A DNA stretch of 64,000 bases from Labrenzia sp. PHM005 (GTDB taxonomy: Bacteria; Pseudomonadota; Alphaproteobacteria; Rhizobiales; Stappiaceae). The stretch is from assembly GCF_006517275.1 (NCBI RefSeq), contig NZ_CP041191.1:3281001-3345000 (forward strand), in the 5' to 3' direction. How positions within the stretch are numbered: position 1 is the first letter of the stretch; each line of letters begins with the position of its first letter. The notes beneath the pieces were generated by a model. It worked only from the letters and a program-made list of their open reading frames with translations. It ran no database searches and was not told where the DNA came from. Position numbers and translations under genes: made by a program. Below are positions 8,208 through 17,324 of this stretch, in pieces.

Positions 8208-9014
8208 CTAGTAGCGGAACATTTCCGTGAGAATACGCTCATCCCAGCCGTGATCATCATCAAACATGATCCGGCCTTCTTCCTCGGTGGATTCGCGCAC
8301 GGACACGCGGGCAACGCGCCGGATCTCGGTATGATCGGCGGATGCACTAACGGGGCGCTTTTCCGGATCTAGAATCTCTATATCGACACTTGCCCAATCG
8401 GGAAGAAGCGCGCCACGCCAGCGCCGCGGACGAAAGGCGCTGATCGGAGTAAGGGCGAGAAGCTGCGCAGAAATTGGGAGAATAGGGCCGTGGGCAGACA
8501 GGTTATAAGCCGTGCTGCCTGCCGGTGTTGCCACTAGAATTCCGTCACAGATCAACTCTTCAAGCCGGGTCCGGCCGTCGACGGAAATCTTCAGTCGAGC
8601 AGCTTGAGACGTCTGCCTCAGCAAAGAGACTTCATTAATGGCGAGTGCCGTGTGCTCTTTGCCATCTTCATCCGTCGCAACCATTTCCAGCGGATAGATC
8701 GCGGTGGTGTCTGCTTTCGCCAGGCGCTCCATGAGCCCATCTTCGCGATATTCATTCATCAGGAAACCGACAGATCCCCGATTCATGCCATAGATCGGCT
8801 TGCCGCTGCCCATATGAGCATGAAGGGTTTCCAGCATTAGACCATCGCCGCCGAGGGCAACGATTATGTCAGCATCATCTGCAGGGACTTCGCCATATTG
8901 TTCGACGAGAGAGTCGCGAGCCTGTTTTGCCTCATCCGTTTCGCTGGCCACAAACGCCAGTTTTTTTTCAGGCACTTGGTTTGCCGTTTCAGGAGAAGAC
9001 ACAATACGATTCAT
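8208..9014 (-). CDS. nadK: NAD kinase
   Basis: This 268-aa protein phosphorylates NAD to [21 protein letters not shown] holds the GGDG catalytic/nucleotide motif at residues 55-58. [13 protein letters not shown] is the next conserved block, and [20 protein letters not shown] is the NE/D-rich substrate site. Length fits the short alphaproteobacterial NadK. Start at ATG 9014 lacks a strong Shine-Dalgarno site but no better start is nearby. A 253-nt gap separates it from the upstream protease. Confidence 0.95.
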   Translation of the reverse strand: MNRIVSSPETANQVPEKKLAFVASETDEAKQARDSLVEQYGEVPADDADIIVALGGDGLMLETLHAHMGSGKPIYGMNRGSVGFLMNEYREDGLMERLAKADTTAIYPLEMVATDEDGKEHTALAINEVSLLRQTSQAARLKISVDGRTRLEELICDGILVATPAGSTAYNLSAHGPILPISAQLLALTPISAFRPRRWRGALLPDWASVDIEILDPEKRPVSASADHTEIRRVARVSVRESTEEEGRIMFDDDHGWDERILTEMFRY

Positions 9015-9267
9015 TGTTCAACAGATGTCCGGACAAGGTGATCCATCCGCCTTCACGGCCAAATGGGGGCTGCTTTCAGCCAAGTATTGGGACTAGGCCA
9101 TGCCCTCGGAAATTTGGCAAGGGCTGCTCTATCAAAAGTACAGCTCAGGCGGGCTAATAGTCTGGAAAGAAAAATCTTTTGAGGAACTTTATACTCGAGC
9201 ATCTGATTGCTGGCGTAACTGCTGCCGGTGTTCAAATTGAAGCGTAGCGGCAAAAAGCATAAGAAAA

Positions 9268-10116
9268 TCAATCGAGGGAGGAGCGAAGAGCGGCTTTCGA
9301 AGCTGGTGCGCCAGTGTTGCAAGCTGGGGCATCCAACAATTCCTGCCATTCATAAAAGGGGACAATGGCAGAGCGGACATCGTCGATCTTGGCAGACATG
9401 ATCCCGGCCACGCGCAAGCCATCAGCCGTCTCGACCAGGAGTGGGCCGCCGGAGGCACCGCTTTCAGATGAGCAATTGGTGACCCAGCTGTCTTTCACCG
9501 TTCCCGTGACCTTGCAGGCCGATACTACGGTCGGCAAAAACCGCCGGCTTCGCCGATAGCCAGCCGAGTCGAAACGTGTGGCCTTGGTCAAGACAGAAGC
9601 TTCCTCCGGTGCGAGGGCCGGGACGGGTGGCAGGCTGGACCTTTCCTTCAAAACCAAAATGCCGACATCATTGTGAACATCAGAAAGCTTTGGCTGTTTT
9701 TTCGGCTCATACCCGGCGGCAGGCAGCGCGCAGGCAACTTCGAGCCGCGCTGAATACTCATCACGCCGGACACCAGCCACAAAGAACATGTCTTTTTCAG
9801 GAAACTTCTTCAGTGAGGCTTTGTTGAAAAGGCAATGGGCCGCCGTCAGCACGATGTTTGGCGCGATCAAGGTCCCGGTGCACATGGAAGTCGTCCGGTA
9901 ACCCGCCACATTCACCCGGCCGATCGACGGCCAAGGGGCATCCGTGCTGTCGATGACTTTCAGGATGGGGTCTGAGGCGGCGGCTGGTTCGAACGAGGTA
10001 AGGCTCATAAGCGCGAACGTTGCCAGCCTCAAGCATAAGGAAAGTCCATTTTCAGATTGGGTCCTTTGAAAGACCGGCATGGCAGTCGCCCCGTTGATCA
10101 CGGCGACAATAGTCAT
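9268..10116 (-). CDS. secreted trypsin-like serine protease (S1 family)
   Basis: The 282-aa product has an N-terminal hydrophobic stretch (about residues 26-40) and an AAAS cleavage site near residue 47. The triad is readable: H94 in LTAAHCLF, D150 in HNDVGILVL and S222 in SESGASGGPLL. The residue before the catalytic Ser is Ala instead of the canonical Asp of GDSGG. Paired cysteines (C79/C95, C201/C215 region) suit an exported chymotrypsin fold. Start could also be the ATG at 10080. It follows the phosphonate esterase by 45 nt on the same strand, but functional linkage is unclear. Confidence 0.87.
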   Translation of the reverse strand: MTIVAVINGATAMPVFQRTQSENGLSLCLRLATFALMSLTSFEPAAASDPILKVIDSTDAPWPSIGRVNVAGYRTTSMCTGTLIAPNIVLTAAHCLFNKASLKKFPEKDMFFVAGVRRDEYSARLEVACALPAAGYEPKKQPKLSDVHNDVGILVLKERSSLPPVPALAPEEASVLTKATRFDSAGYRRSRRFLPTVVSACKVTGTVKDSWVTNCSSESGASGGPLLVETADGLRVAGIMSAKIDDVRSAIVPFYEWQELLDAPACNTGAPASKAALRSSLD

Positions 10117-10161
10117 CCAAGGATTTTAACGGAGCCTAAAACCCGGCAGAAAAACCCGTCC

Positions 10162-11664
10162 CTAGTTTGAATAATACTCCCAGACCATCGACCGGGCGAG
10201 GGTATCATCGTTGTGGCGCATCCGTGTTGAGAGCAGTGCTTCAAGATTTTCAAGGTGCGCATTTGGGGCGTCGTCCAAACGGTTGTCCAAGGTGCAAGGA
10301 GGCGCGTTCGGATCCAAAAGCAGGTTTGGCAGGCCGCCAAAATGAACATATTGCCAGTCTTGAGCCAAACGGGTTAGGGCGCAGCTCTGACCGTTCTGGC
10401 AGGCCTTGCGGAGTGGCTCAGGGAAAAACTGCAGCAGGCGGCGGAAATCAAACTCATAAAGGGCTGCATCCCGCCAGGATAGCGGCGTTCCGCCGTTCAA
10501 GTACGGCATCAAACTGCTGCCGTCAGGCTTGTGGTTCGGGGTCAGAAGCAAAAGGTCTAGAAGGGTCGGAAAGATATCGGCTGCGGATGTGAAGGCCGAA
10601 ACCCTGTTTGCCTTGGCCATGCCCGGTCCCCGGATCATGAGCGGGATGTGATAACTTTCTTTGTAAAATCCGCCTTTGCCGAGCATCCAGTGGTCGCCCA
10701 TCATCTCTCCATGGTCGGAGGTGAAGATGATCAGTGTGTTGTCGGCGATCTCTTCGAGTTTGTCGAAGATCCGGCCGAGTTGCGTATCGACCTCTGTGAT
10801 CATGCCGAAGTAGAGCGCGCGGATGCGCTTCAGGTCTTCTCGGCTCAGGTCCCGCACATGTCCGCTGGACCCTGGAATATGGCTGGTCAGATGCTGAGCA
10901 GCCTGCAGTGCAGCGATCAACGGGTGAAAGGTGGCTTCTTTCCCTGCAGTGGTAGCACCTTTGAATTCCGGTCCGTCATCCGGATCGTACATTAAATTGT
11001 ATGGCTCGGGCACAGCCATGGGCGGATGCGGGCGCAGGAAAGAGATATGCGCCATCCAAGGGCTGCCGGTATCCTGTTCGCTCAGCCAGCTAAAAAAGCG
11101 GTCCGTCAGAAAGGCAGTTTGCGTTTCTTCTTTTGAGTAGCTCGGCGCTTTCCGCGAAATGCGCTGTCCATCTTCCGGCTCCAATTGGTGGATCGTGTCG
11201 AAAGTCGCAGGATCATGACCTCTGGCTGTCAGCCAGGAAAACCATTCCTTTTCATGCCCTGGCAAAGCTTGTCGGACTTCGAACCCCGGTAGAACACCTT
11301 CGTATGTAGACAGCTCCGGATCTCCCGGGTGGTGCTGGCGCGGGTCGGGAGAGGTGTCGGTGTAGCCGAACAGCGTAGGCGTGTAACCAGCGCGCCGGGC
11401 TGCGCGGGCAATGTTGTCAAACCGGTCGTCCAGCGGAGCCCCATTCCAGATCACCCGGTGGTTCATCTGGTAGAGGCCGGTATAGAGCGAAGCGCGCGCC
11501 GGAGAGCAGGGTGCCGTTGTTGCGTAATGCTGTTCAAAGACCGTCGCTTTTGCGGCAAAGGCGTCCAGATTGGGGGTCTTGACCACCGGATGCCCCACTG
11601 TACCCAGGCAATCACCTCGCCACTGGTCGGCAGTGATCAAAAGGATGTTCGGACGGGCGGTCAT
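10162..11664 (-). CDS. sulfatase-fold hydrolase, phosphonate monoester hydrolase-like
   Basis: The 500-aa protein is an alkaline-phosphatase-superfamily arylsulfatase-type enzyme. C53 in TTAPCSPARASLYTG is the C-x-P-x-R cysteine that formylglycine-generating enzyme converts to formylglycine. D13 in LITADQWR and the FTSDHGEMMGDH block supply metal ligands. Segments RPHPPM, LYEFDFR and YVHFGGLPNLLLDP recall rhizobial/Burkholderia phosphonate monoester hydrolases rather than typical aryl sulfatases. Its ATG overlaps the phnX stop as ATGA. The likely role is to release free 2-aminoethylphosphonate or a similar phosphonate from an ester before PhnW/PhnX act. A sulfatase or phosphodiesterase role remains possible. 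Confidence 0.82.
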   Translation of the reverse strand: MTARPNILLITADQWRGDCLGTVGHPVVKTPNLDAFAAKATVFEQHYATTAPCSPARASLYTGLYQMNHRVIWNGAPLDDRFDNIARAARRAGYTPTLFGYTDTSPDPRQHHPGDPELSTYEGVLPGFEVRQALPGHEKEWFSWLTARGHDPATFDTIHQLEPEDGQRISRKAPSYSKEETQTAFLTDRFFSWLSEQDTGSPWMAHISFLRPHPPMAVPEPYNLMYDPDDGPEFKGATTAGKEATFHPLIAALQAAQHLTSHIPGSSGHVRDLSREDLKRIRALYFGMITEVDTQLGRIFDKLEEIADNTLIIFTSDHGEMMGDHWMLGKGGFYKESYHIPLMIRGPGMAKANRVSAFTSAADIFPTLLDLLLLTPNHKPDGSSLMPYLNGGTPLSWRDAALYEFDFRRLLQFFPEPLRKACQNGQSCALTRLAQDWQYVHFGGLPNLLLDPNAPPCTLDNRLDDAPNAHLENLEALLSTRMRHNDDTLARSMVWEYYSN

Positions 11665-12443
11665 GCGGCTTCCATTTGATCCATCAGCGCAGGAAGATCG
11701 GCCACTGTGTCGATAACATAATCTGCCCCGGCTTCTTTCAGCTTTGTTGTCGCTTCCTGGCGAATGGCGTGCACTTCTGCATCTGACAAAGCAGCCAGTT
11801 CGTCCGGTGTCTTTCCGGCAAAGTTTCCAGAAAGCGCAAGACCCACTGTTATGCAGCCGGCGGCAACACCTTCAGCAATACCGGGTTCAGTGTCATCAAC
11901 TTTGATGACGGCGCGGGGCGGATAGGCGACGAGATCGACAAAACATTGGTACATGCCCAGCGGTCCCGGGCGGCCTTCCGGCAGATCGTCGGAGCACACC
12001 AGGTTGTCCGGTTCATATCCCTGTTCAGCGGCTTTCGGCAAAACCCGTTCCATGATCGAACGTGTGTAGCCGGTGGTGGAGCCGATTTTGATACCTTTGC
12101 TGCGCAGGTACTTAATCGTATCGAGCGCGCCTGGAACGAGTTCGGCATAATCGGTAACGACTTCCTCGTTCATCGGCACAAAGATTTTGTAGACCTTGTC
12201 GACATCTGCATCGGTGGGAGCTGTGCCGTGCTTGGCCTGCCACTGTGCCGCGATATCCGGATCATCCATCATGGCACGGATGTGATCCCATTTCGGGCTG
12301 CCCATGGGCGCACGGGCCTGGTCAATGCTGGCGGTGATGCCGAATTTTTCGAATGCCTTGACGAAGACGCCCATCGGCGCGAAGGAGCCGAAGTCGATCA
12401 TTGTTCCGGCCCAGTCGAAGACCACTGCTTTAAATTTGCTCAT
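11661..12443 (-). CDS. phnX: phosphonoacetaldehyde hydrolase (phosphonatase)
   Basis: This 260-aa HAD-superfamily enzyme splits phosphonoacetaldehyde into acetaldehyde and phosphate. D10 in VVFDWAGT is the nucleophile in the phosphonatase-specific context. K51 in RAPMGSPKWDHIRAM is the Schiff-base lysine of the cap domain. KVDDTEPGIAEGVAAG is the C-terminal acidic HAD motif. AGGA lies 7 nt before the ATG. It sits 24 nt after phnW and overlaps the esterase gene by 4 nt, so all three are probably one transcript. Confidence 0.95.
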   Translation of the reverse strand: MSKFKAVVFDWAGTMIDFGSFAPMGVFVKAFEKFGITASIDQARAPMGSPKWDHIRAMMDDPDIAAQWQAKHGTAPTDADVDKVYKIFVPMNEEVVTDYAELVPGALDTIKYLRSKGIKIGSTTGYTRSIMERVLPKAAEQGYEPDNLVCSDDLPEGRPGPLGMYQCFVDLVAYPPRAVIKVDDTEPGIAEGVAAGCITVGLALSGNFAGKTPDELAALSDAEVHAIRQEATTKLKEAGADYVIDTVADLPALMDQMEAA

Positions 12444-12467
12444 GTTTTTATCCTGATTGGTTTGCAG

Positions 12468-13655
12468 TTAGGCCGCAAGGCGGGCGCGTTCTTTAAGGGC
12501 CTCGGCCGGCGGGGCGGCGCTTGTGACGCCCATTTCTTTCAAGACATCATTGGCGGCGGCGACAACAGCGCGCATGACTTGTTCATCCATCTGGCCAATG
12601 CATCCGACCCTGAAACTCTCCACAACAGTCAGCTTGCCGGGATATAGAATGAACCCCCGTTCTTTCATCAAGTCATAGAATTTCGGGAAGCTGAAGGCCG
12701 GATCCGCAGGGCAAAAGAATGTGACGATGATTGGCGACAGCCATTCCGCGTCCAAGAGTGTTTCGAAGCCAAGGGATCGCATCCCGGAGACCATCACATC
12801 CCGGTTCGCAGCATAACGCGCGCCACGCGCAGCAATGCCGCCTTCCGTTTTGTGTGCCCTCAAAGCCTCCAGGAACGCGGCCACCACATGGGTCGGCGGG
12901 GTAAAGCGCCATTGACCTGTCTTTTCCATATGCGCCCATTGGGCATGTACATCGAGGCTCAGCGAGTGGCTGTTCCCTTCGGCGGCTTCTAGGGTGGTTT
13001 TTTCGGCAATGACAAAACCGAAGCCGGGAACGCCCTCGATGCATTTGTTGGCCGAGGAGACCAGTGCCTCGAATTTCAGGCTTGAAGGCTCGACTGGAAT
13101 GGCGCCAAACGCGGACATGCTGTCGATCAGCAGTGCGCGGCCCTCTGCGGCAACGACATCGGAGATTTCCGTCAAGGGATTGAGGATGCCGGAGCTTGTC
13201 TCGCAGTGGACGATCAGGACATGGCTGATGTCAGGATCAGCTTGCAGGAGCGCTGCAACCTCCGGACCGCGCGGCGGCAGGTAATCGCCCTTATCCAGGA
13301 CTTCTGTCGGGCGGCCAAGATAAGCCATGGTCTCAGCTGCTCGTTTGCCATAAGCGCCGTTGGACAGGATCAACGTTTTTTTGTCCTTGGGGGTGAAGCT
13401 TGCCAGCATCGCCTCGACCGCAAACGTGCCGCTGCCCTGGATCGGAACACAGTCATAAGCTTCGCAGCCGGTGCCCAGAAGATCCACGAGCCCGTGGCGC
13501 AGATCGGCGGTCATTGCCCTGAAATCACCGTCCCAGCTGCCCCAGTCCCGCAGCATGGCTTTCTTGACTTCGATGGACGTTGTGAGCGGCCCTGGGGTTA
13601 AAAGGTAAGGTTCACCGCATTTCGGTTTCGGCAACACTGCCGGAGATTGGCTCAT
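12468..13655 (-). CDS. phnW: 2-aminoethylphosphonate--pyruvate transaminase
   Basis: This 395-aa PLP enzyme moves the amino group of 2-aminoethylphosphonate to pyruvate, giving phosphonoacetaldehyde and alanine. PYLLTPGPLTTS begins the fold-type I small-aminotransferase signature. D178 in LLIDSMSAFGA contacts the PLP ring nitrogen and K204 in SSANKCIEGVPGFG is the PLP lysine. It is slightly longer than the usual 365-370 aa because of a C-terminal extension. It is first in the phnW-phnX-esterase unit. The 148-nt gap upstream contains a very AT-rich stretch (13740-13790) suitable for a regulated promoter. Confidence 0.96.
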   Translation of the reverse strand: MSQSPAVLPKPKCGEPYLLTPGPLTTSIEVKKAMLRDWGSWDGDFRAMTADLRHGLVDLLGTGCEAYDCVPIQGSGTFAVEAMLASFTPKDKKTLILSNGAYGKRAAETMAYLGRPTEVLDKGDYLPPRGPEVAALLQADPDISHVLIVHCETSSGILNPLTEISDVVAAEGRALLIDSMSAFGAIPVEPSSLKFEALVSSANKCIEGVPGFGFVIAEKTTLEAAEGNSHSLSLDVHAQWAHMEKTGQWRFTPPTHVVAAFLEALRAHKTEGGIAARGARYAANRDVMVSGMRSLGFETLLDAEWLSPIIVTFFCPADPAFSFPKFYDLMKERGFILYPGKLTVVESFRVGCIGQMDEQVMRAVVAAANDVLKEMGVTSAAPPAEALKERARLAA

Positions 13656-13803
13656 GGATTATCCGCGTTCAAATGATCAGGTTTTTGCGCAGCCGAGTGG
13701 CCGGATATTGTTGCGGATTTCGTTATAGGGATTTTTGTGATCGTGTTATTAAAAATTAAAATACATAGCTTTTTATTATAGACTTAACGCTGACGAAAAG
13801 CCG

Positions 13804-14709
13804 TCACAATTGAAGCGGTTCCGTGACCTTGAGGCTTTTGCAAAAGGCCTCGACTGCGGCAACACCAGCCATGTGCTTCGGCCAAACCACAAAGTGGTTG
13901 GCGATCAGGGCGGGGTCATCGATCGGTACGGCAACGCAGCCGTCCCGGTCCGTGATTTCTGCCTCCATGGCAATACCGACCCCGACCCCAGAACGGATCA
14001 ATGTTGCGATTGACCCCCAGGAGCCGAGCGCAAGGATTGTCTTTGGCCTTATGTTTGCGACAGTCGCAGCGGCTTCGAACATTCTGCGTGTTCCTGAGCC
14101 ACTTTCCCGCTGCAAAAGGGGAAGGGCGTCGATGTCCTTCCAGGATAGCGTTTCTTTTGAGGCGAGTGGATGATCTGGGGCGACCACGGCGGCAATCGGA
14201 GAACGGATCAGAAGTTCCCCGTCAAGCTCTGCCGGAATTTCCGGCGCGGTGATGAACCCGACATCAATCTCACCATTGTCGAACAAATCCAGGATATTGC
14301 TGGTCGCAAGCGCTCGCGCTTCGATGGTGATGTCTGGATGTTGGGTCATAAAGCTGGAGATTTTGGGGATCGCCAGCTGATACGTGGAATAGCCAATCCG
14401 CAATTCGCCGGACCCAAGCGCCTTCTGGTCTAGAAGTTCAGTTTCCAGATCTTCGGAGAGTGCCAAAACCGCCCGGATCTTTGGCAGCAATTTTTCGAGC
14501 GCCGGGGTTGCGGACACCGAGTAGCCGGACTTTATCAGGAGCTTGGTCTTGAACCGGTTTTCAAGACCGTGAACATGATTGGAAATCGACGGCTGCGAGA
14601 CGCCGATTTCTTTGGCGGCAGCCGAAAAACTTCCCCTTCGCACGACCGCCTCGATGGCCCGCAGCTGGCCCAGACTCAAGGTGCTTTTGCTGCGCTCGTT
14701 TTGGTTCAT
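13804..14709 (-). CDS. LysR-family regulator, probable phosphonate catabolism regulator
   Basis: The 301-aa protein has an N-terminal winged HTH (LRAIEAVVRRGSFSAAAKEI then VSQPSISNHVHGLE) and a periplasmic-binding-like effector domain from about residue 90. Start ATG 14709 is preferred to an in-frame TTG at 14724. It is transcribed in the same direction as phnW and lies directly upstream, unlike the usual divergent LysR layout. Control of phnW-phnX by 2-aminoethylphosphonate or its aldehyde is inferred from position only. Confidence 0.88.
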   Translation of the reverse strand: MNQNERSKSTLSLGQLRAIEAVVRRGSFSAAAKEIGVSQPSISNHVHGLENRFKTKLLIKSGYSVSATPALEKLLPKIRAVLALSEDLETELLDQKALGSGELRIGYSTYQLAIPKISSFMTQHPDITIEARALATSNILDLFDNGEIDVGFITAPEIPAELDGELLIRSPIAAVVAPDHPLASKETLSWKDIDALPLLQRESGSGTRRMFEAAATVANIRPKTILALGSWGSIATLIRSGVGVGIAMEAEITDRDGCVAVPIDDPALIANHFVVWPKHMAGVAAVEAFCKSLKVTEPLQL

Positions 14710-14831
14710 GGAATGCCCGGTCAATTGCCTAAAATGATGCTGGCTTGGCGGGCACTTAAACCAGATTTGTGCAAGAAGTCGAGGCGCACCGTCCGAGCGG
14801 TCAGTTTGTGAGTGTCAACAAGGTGCTATTT

Positions 14832-15461
14832 TCACCCAGCAGGGATCGGTCCCATATCCTTTGGGACTTGATAACCGCGCTGAACTGCGGGGCGATCAAG
14901 TATTCTGCGATACCAATTTTTGACATTCGGGAATTCAGAAAGATCAATATTCTGCCATTCATAGCGGGAGATCCATGGCCAGCACGCCATGTCGGCTATG
15001 GAATAATCGTCCACGATGAAATCGCGCCCGGTCAGACGCTGGTCGAGCACCGCGTAAAGCCGTTTGGCTTCGGCGCCATAGCGCTCTTTGGCGTAGTCTG
15101 ATTTGTCCGGATTGAAATGCACAAAATGATGGGCTTGGCCAAGCATGGGGCCAAGTCCGCCCATCTGCCACATCAACCATTCAAGGGTCTTGGTGCGCTG
15201 ATCGCCATTTTTTGCAAGGAACTGGCCGTATTTATCGGCGAGGTAAATGAGGATGGCACCCGATTCCATCAGCTTCAGACCCGTCTCTTGATCCACAATC
15301 GCCGGGATCTTGTTATTGGGGCTGATATCTAGAAACTCGGGAGCCATTTGCACACCCTTGGTAATGTCGATGGCGTGGGCCGTGTAGTCGACGCCGAGCT
15401 CCTCTAAAAGGATCGAGATTTTGCGGCCATTTGGGGTTGACCATGTGTAGAGATCAATCAT
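14832..15461 (-). CDS. glutathione S-transferase (YfcG/YghU-like)
   Basis: The 209-aa protein has an N-terminal thioredoxin-like domain starting MIDLYTWSTPNGRKISILLE and NNKIPAIVDQETGLKLMESG, which holds the cis-Pro and glutathione gamma-Glu contacts, followed by an all-helical C-terminal domain. The STPNG motif is typical of the nu-class disulfide-bond oxidoreductases YfcG/YghU. The start is placed at ATG 15461 because GGAG lies 6 nt upstream; the frame extends 31 codons further without GST similarity. No operon partner. Confidence 0.92.
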   Translation of the reverse strand: MIDLYTWSTPNGRKISILLEELGVDYTAHAIDITKGVQMAPEFLDISPNNKIPAIVDQETGLKLMESGAILIYLADKYGQFLAKNGDQRTKTLEWLMWQMGGLGPMLGQAHHFVHFNPDKSDYAKERYGAEAKRLYAVLDQRLTGRDFIVDDYSIADMACWPWISRYEWQNIDLSEFPNVKNWYRRILDRPAVQRGYQVPKDMGPIPAG

Positions 15462-15581
15462 GCGGAGCTCCGGTGAAGTGAAAGCTTTGAATTTCAAAAA
15501 GGGCGCAGGCGGCAGAAGTTCAAGGCATGAGGTCATTTTTGAAGTGCGTTTCACTGGATAACGACCCGTGAACGCATCAAA

Positions 15582-15598
15582 TTAATCGTCTGTTTACC
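15582..15598. promoter_or_regulatory. imperfect CtrA-like box between GST and L,D-transpeptidase
   Basis: TTAATCGTCTGTTTACC has one mismatch to TTAA-N7-TTAACC. It lies 141 nt before the L,D-transpeptidase start. A single near match may be chance. Confidence 0.25.
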
Positions 15599-15738
15599 AT
15601 AATGATGTTGCCATCAGCACAGTGGCCTTGGGTGTTTATTTTAGTGCCCAGCGTTCGGAATTTTTGGTGAGCTAACAAGCCGTCAGAGCTTCTTGAAGAG
15701 AGGGCACCTCATAAAAGTGCCGGTGAAAGGACACGAGC

Positions 15739-16401
15739 ATGGCGCATCGATTTAGCCGCCGCAGCTTTGTAATTGGTCTCCCCCTGGTGCTGGCGGCCTG
15801 CCAGAGCAAAAAACAAGCTTCGATCGAAGCCGGACTGAGACCTTTGGCAGACGGGACGCCGGATTACGCGTCGGCTTATGCGCCCGTGCGGGACGGCGGA
15901 TTCTCGCTTCCGGCCATCGACTATCAGAGCTTTGATCCCAAATATCTGCGTCAGACGGTCTACTATTCAGGCCGCTATCCGACCGGAACAATCGTGGTCG
16001 ATCCCAAGAACAAGTTTCTCTATCTGGTGCAAGACGGCGGCTGGGCGATCCGGTACGGCATCGGGGTCGGCCGGGCTGGATTCGCCTGGAACGGCGATGC
16101 CGTGATCCGCTTTAAGCGCGAGTGGCCGAAATGGTTCCCGCCGGATGAGATGATCGAGCGCGATCCAAGTCTGGAGAAATACCGGGACGGACAGGAGGGC
16201 GGACCGCGCAATCCGATTGGCGCCCGTGGGCTTTATCTGTGGCAGGGCAACAAAGATACTCTATACCGCATTCACAGCACCAATCAGCCTTCCAGCATTG
16301 GCACCAACGCCTCCAGCGGCTGTATCCGCATGTGGCACCAGGACATCATCGATCTTTATGACCGGGTCGAACTTGGCACCAAGGTGATCGTGCTGGGCTG
16401 A
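15739..16401 (+). CDS. L,D-transpeptidase (YkuD) lipoprotein
   Basis: This 220-aa enzyme makes 3-3 peptidoglycan crosslinks or attaches proteins to peptidoglycan. The N-terminus SRRSFVIGLPLVLAAC has both a twin-arginine motif and a lipobox with C21. The catalytic YkuD motif is H179 to C195 in IHSTNQPSSIGTN and SSGCIRMWHQD. GTIVVDPKNKFLYLVQ marks the start of the domain near residue 85. AAAGGA precedes the ATG by 9 nt. It converges on the methyltransferase gene. Confidence 0.93.
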   Translation: MAHRFSRRSFVIGLPLVLAACQSKKQASIEAGLRPLADGTPDYASAYAPVRDGGFSLPAIDYQSFDPKYLRQTVYYSGRYPTGTIVVDPKNKFLYLVQDGGWAIRYGIGVGRAGFAWNGDAVIRFKREWPKWFPPDEMIERDPSLEKYRDGQEGGPRNPIGARGLYLWQGNKDTLYRIHSTNQPSSIGTNASSGCIRMWHQDIIDLYDRVELGTKVIVLG

Positions 16402-16437
16402 GTGATCTCGGCTTTTGTCTTTTGGCTCAGCGCGGCG

Positions 16438-16998
16438 TCAGCGCCGTACCGGTTCAAATACATATGTCCGGTTTTTCCGGGAGACTTGAGAAAAGAACCC
16501 GGATCGGGTGATGGCGCCGGGCACAAAGCCGGCAACTGGAAACAGCCACACGCCCATTTTTCCGGTGGGTTTGAGCACACGGTGCATCTCGGGCAGAAGT
16601 TTATTAAGTGGCAGTGTGGGGTGGGGAAGAACCCCGAGCAACAGCGCCAGATCAACACTGTCGTCATCCAGGCCCGTGTGAAGTGCGTCCCGCCGGATCA
16701 CCTCGACATGGGACAGACCGGCGGCTTCGGCTTTCTCGCGCACCCGCTCGACAAAACTCACCATCGGGTCCATCGCGATGAGTCGGCCCTGAGTGCCAAT
16801 CATCTTCGCCGCTGGAAGGGTGAAAAAACCCGTACCACAACCCACTTCCAAAACGGTCTGCCCCGGTGCCACTCCCGCATCGCGCAGTGTTTTCTCGGCA
16901 TCAAAAATCAGGTGTCGCAACCGGCTTTCCATCGCCCTGCCGCCAATCCAAAAGAGCGCGTTGATCAGGCGGGATTGTCCAAGATCTTCGGTGTTCAT
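16438..16998 (-). CDS. class I SAM-dependent methyltransferase
   Basis: This 186-aa protein has motif I VLEVGCGTGFFTLP (residues 49-62), an acidic motif II region at RLIAMDPM, and VDLALLLGVLPH as motif IV/post-II. This is the UbiE/Methyltransf_11 type. The substrate is not evident. It is soluble and single-gene, convergent with the L,D-transpeptidase with a 36-nt gap. Confidence 0.85.
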   Translation of the reverse strand: MNTEDLGQSRLINALFWIGGRAMESRLRHLIFDAEKTLRDAGVAPGQTVLEVGCGTGFFTLPAAKMIGTQGRLIAMDPMVSFVERVREKAEAAGLSHVEVIRRDALHTGLDDDSVDLALLLGVLPHPTLPLNKLLPEMHRVLKPTGKMGVWLFPVAGFVPGAITRSGFFSQVSRKNRTYVFEPVRR

Positions 16999-17248
16999 GG
17001 GACTGCCGGAACTCTATTTTGAGTAAAGCCAGATTGAAGCTTAGCACAATTGCGATTGTGAAAAGTCCGTATTGGTAAGCCTGCTAATCTAATTCTGAGG
17101 CATCCAGCTGAGATCGCAGACAGCGCACAATTTGCGCAGCTTGGTCGACGGAGCCGGTGATCTGCTAATTTGAGCGGATACAGGCCCGTCCACGCAAACA
17201 GCACGAGCAGCGGCAAAAGACCAAAAAAATCAAATTATTGGGGGGGAG

Positions 17249-17324
17249 TGGTGCCGGCAGCAGGATTCGAACCCGCGACCCCGAGATTACAAATCACGTG
17301 CTCTACCAACTGAGCTATACCGGC
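17249..17324 (-). tRNA. tRNA-Thr(UGU)
   Basis: The minus strand folds as a full cloverleaf: acceptor GCCGGTA/TGCCGGC, D stem GCTC/GAGC, anticodon loop TTTGTAA, T arm GCGGG-TTCGAAT-CCTGC and encoded CCA. Anticodon TGT reads ACA. The anticodon stem CGTGA/TCTCG contains a T-T opposition at 29-41. Confidence 0.96.

Noticed and set aside
16995..17216. Minus-strand frame of 73 codons between the methyltransferase and tRNA-Thr
   Set aside because: No ribosome binding site, atypical composition and no recognisable motif.
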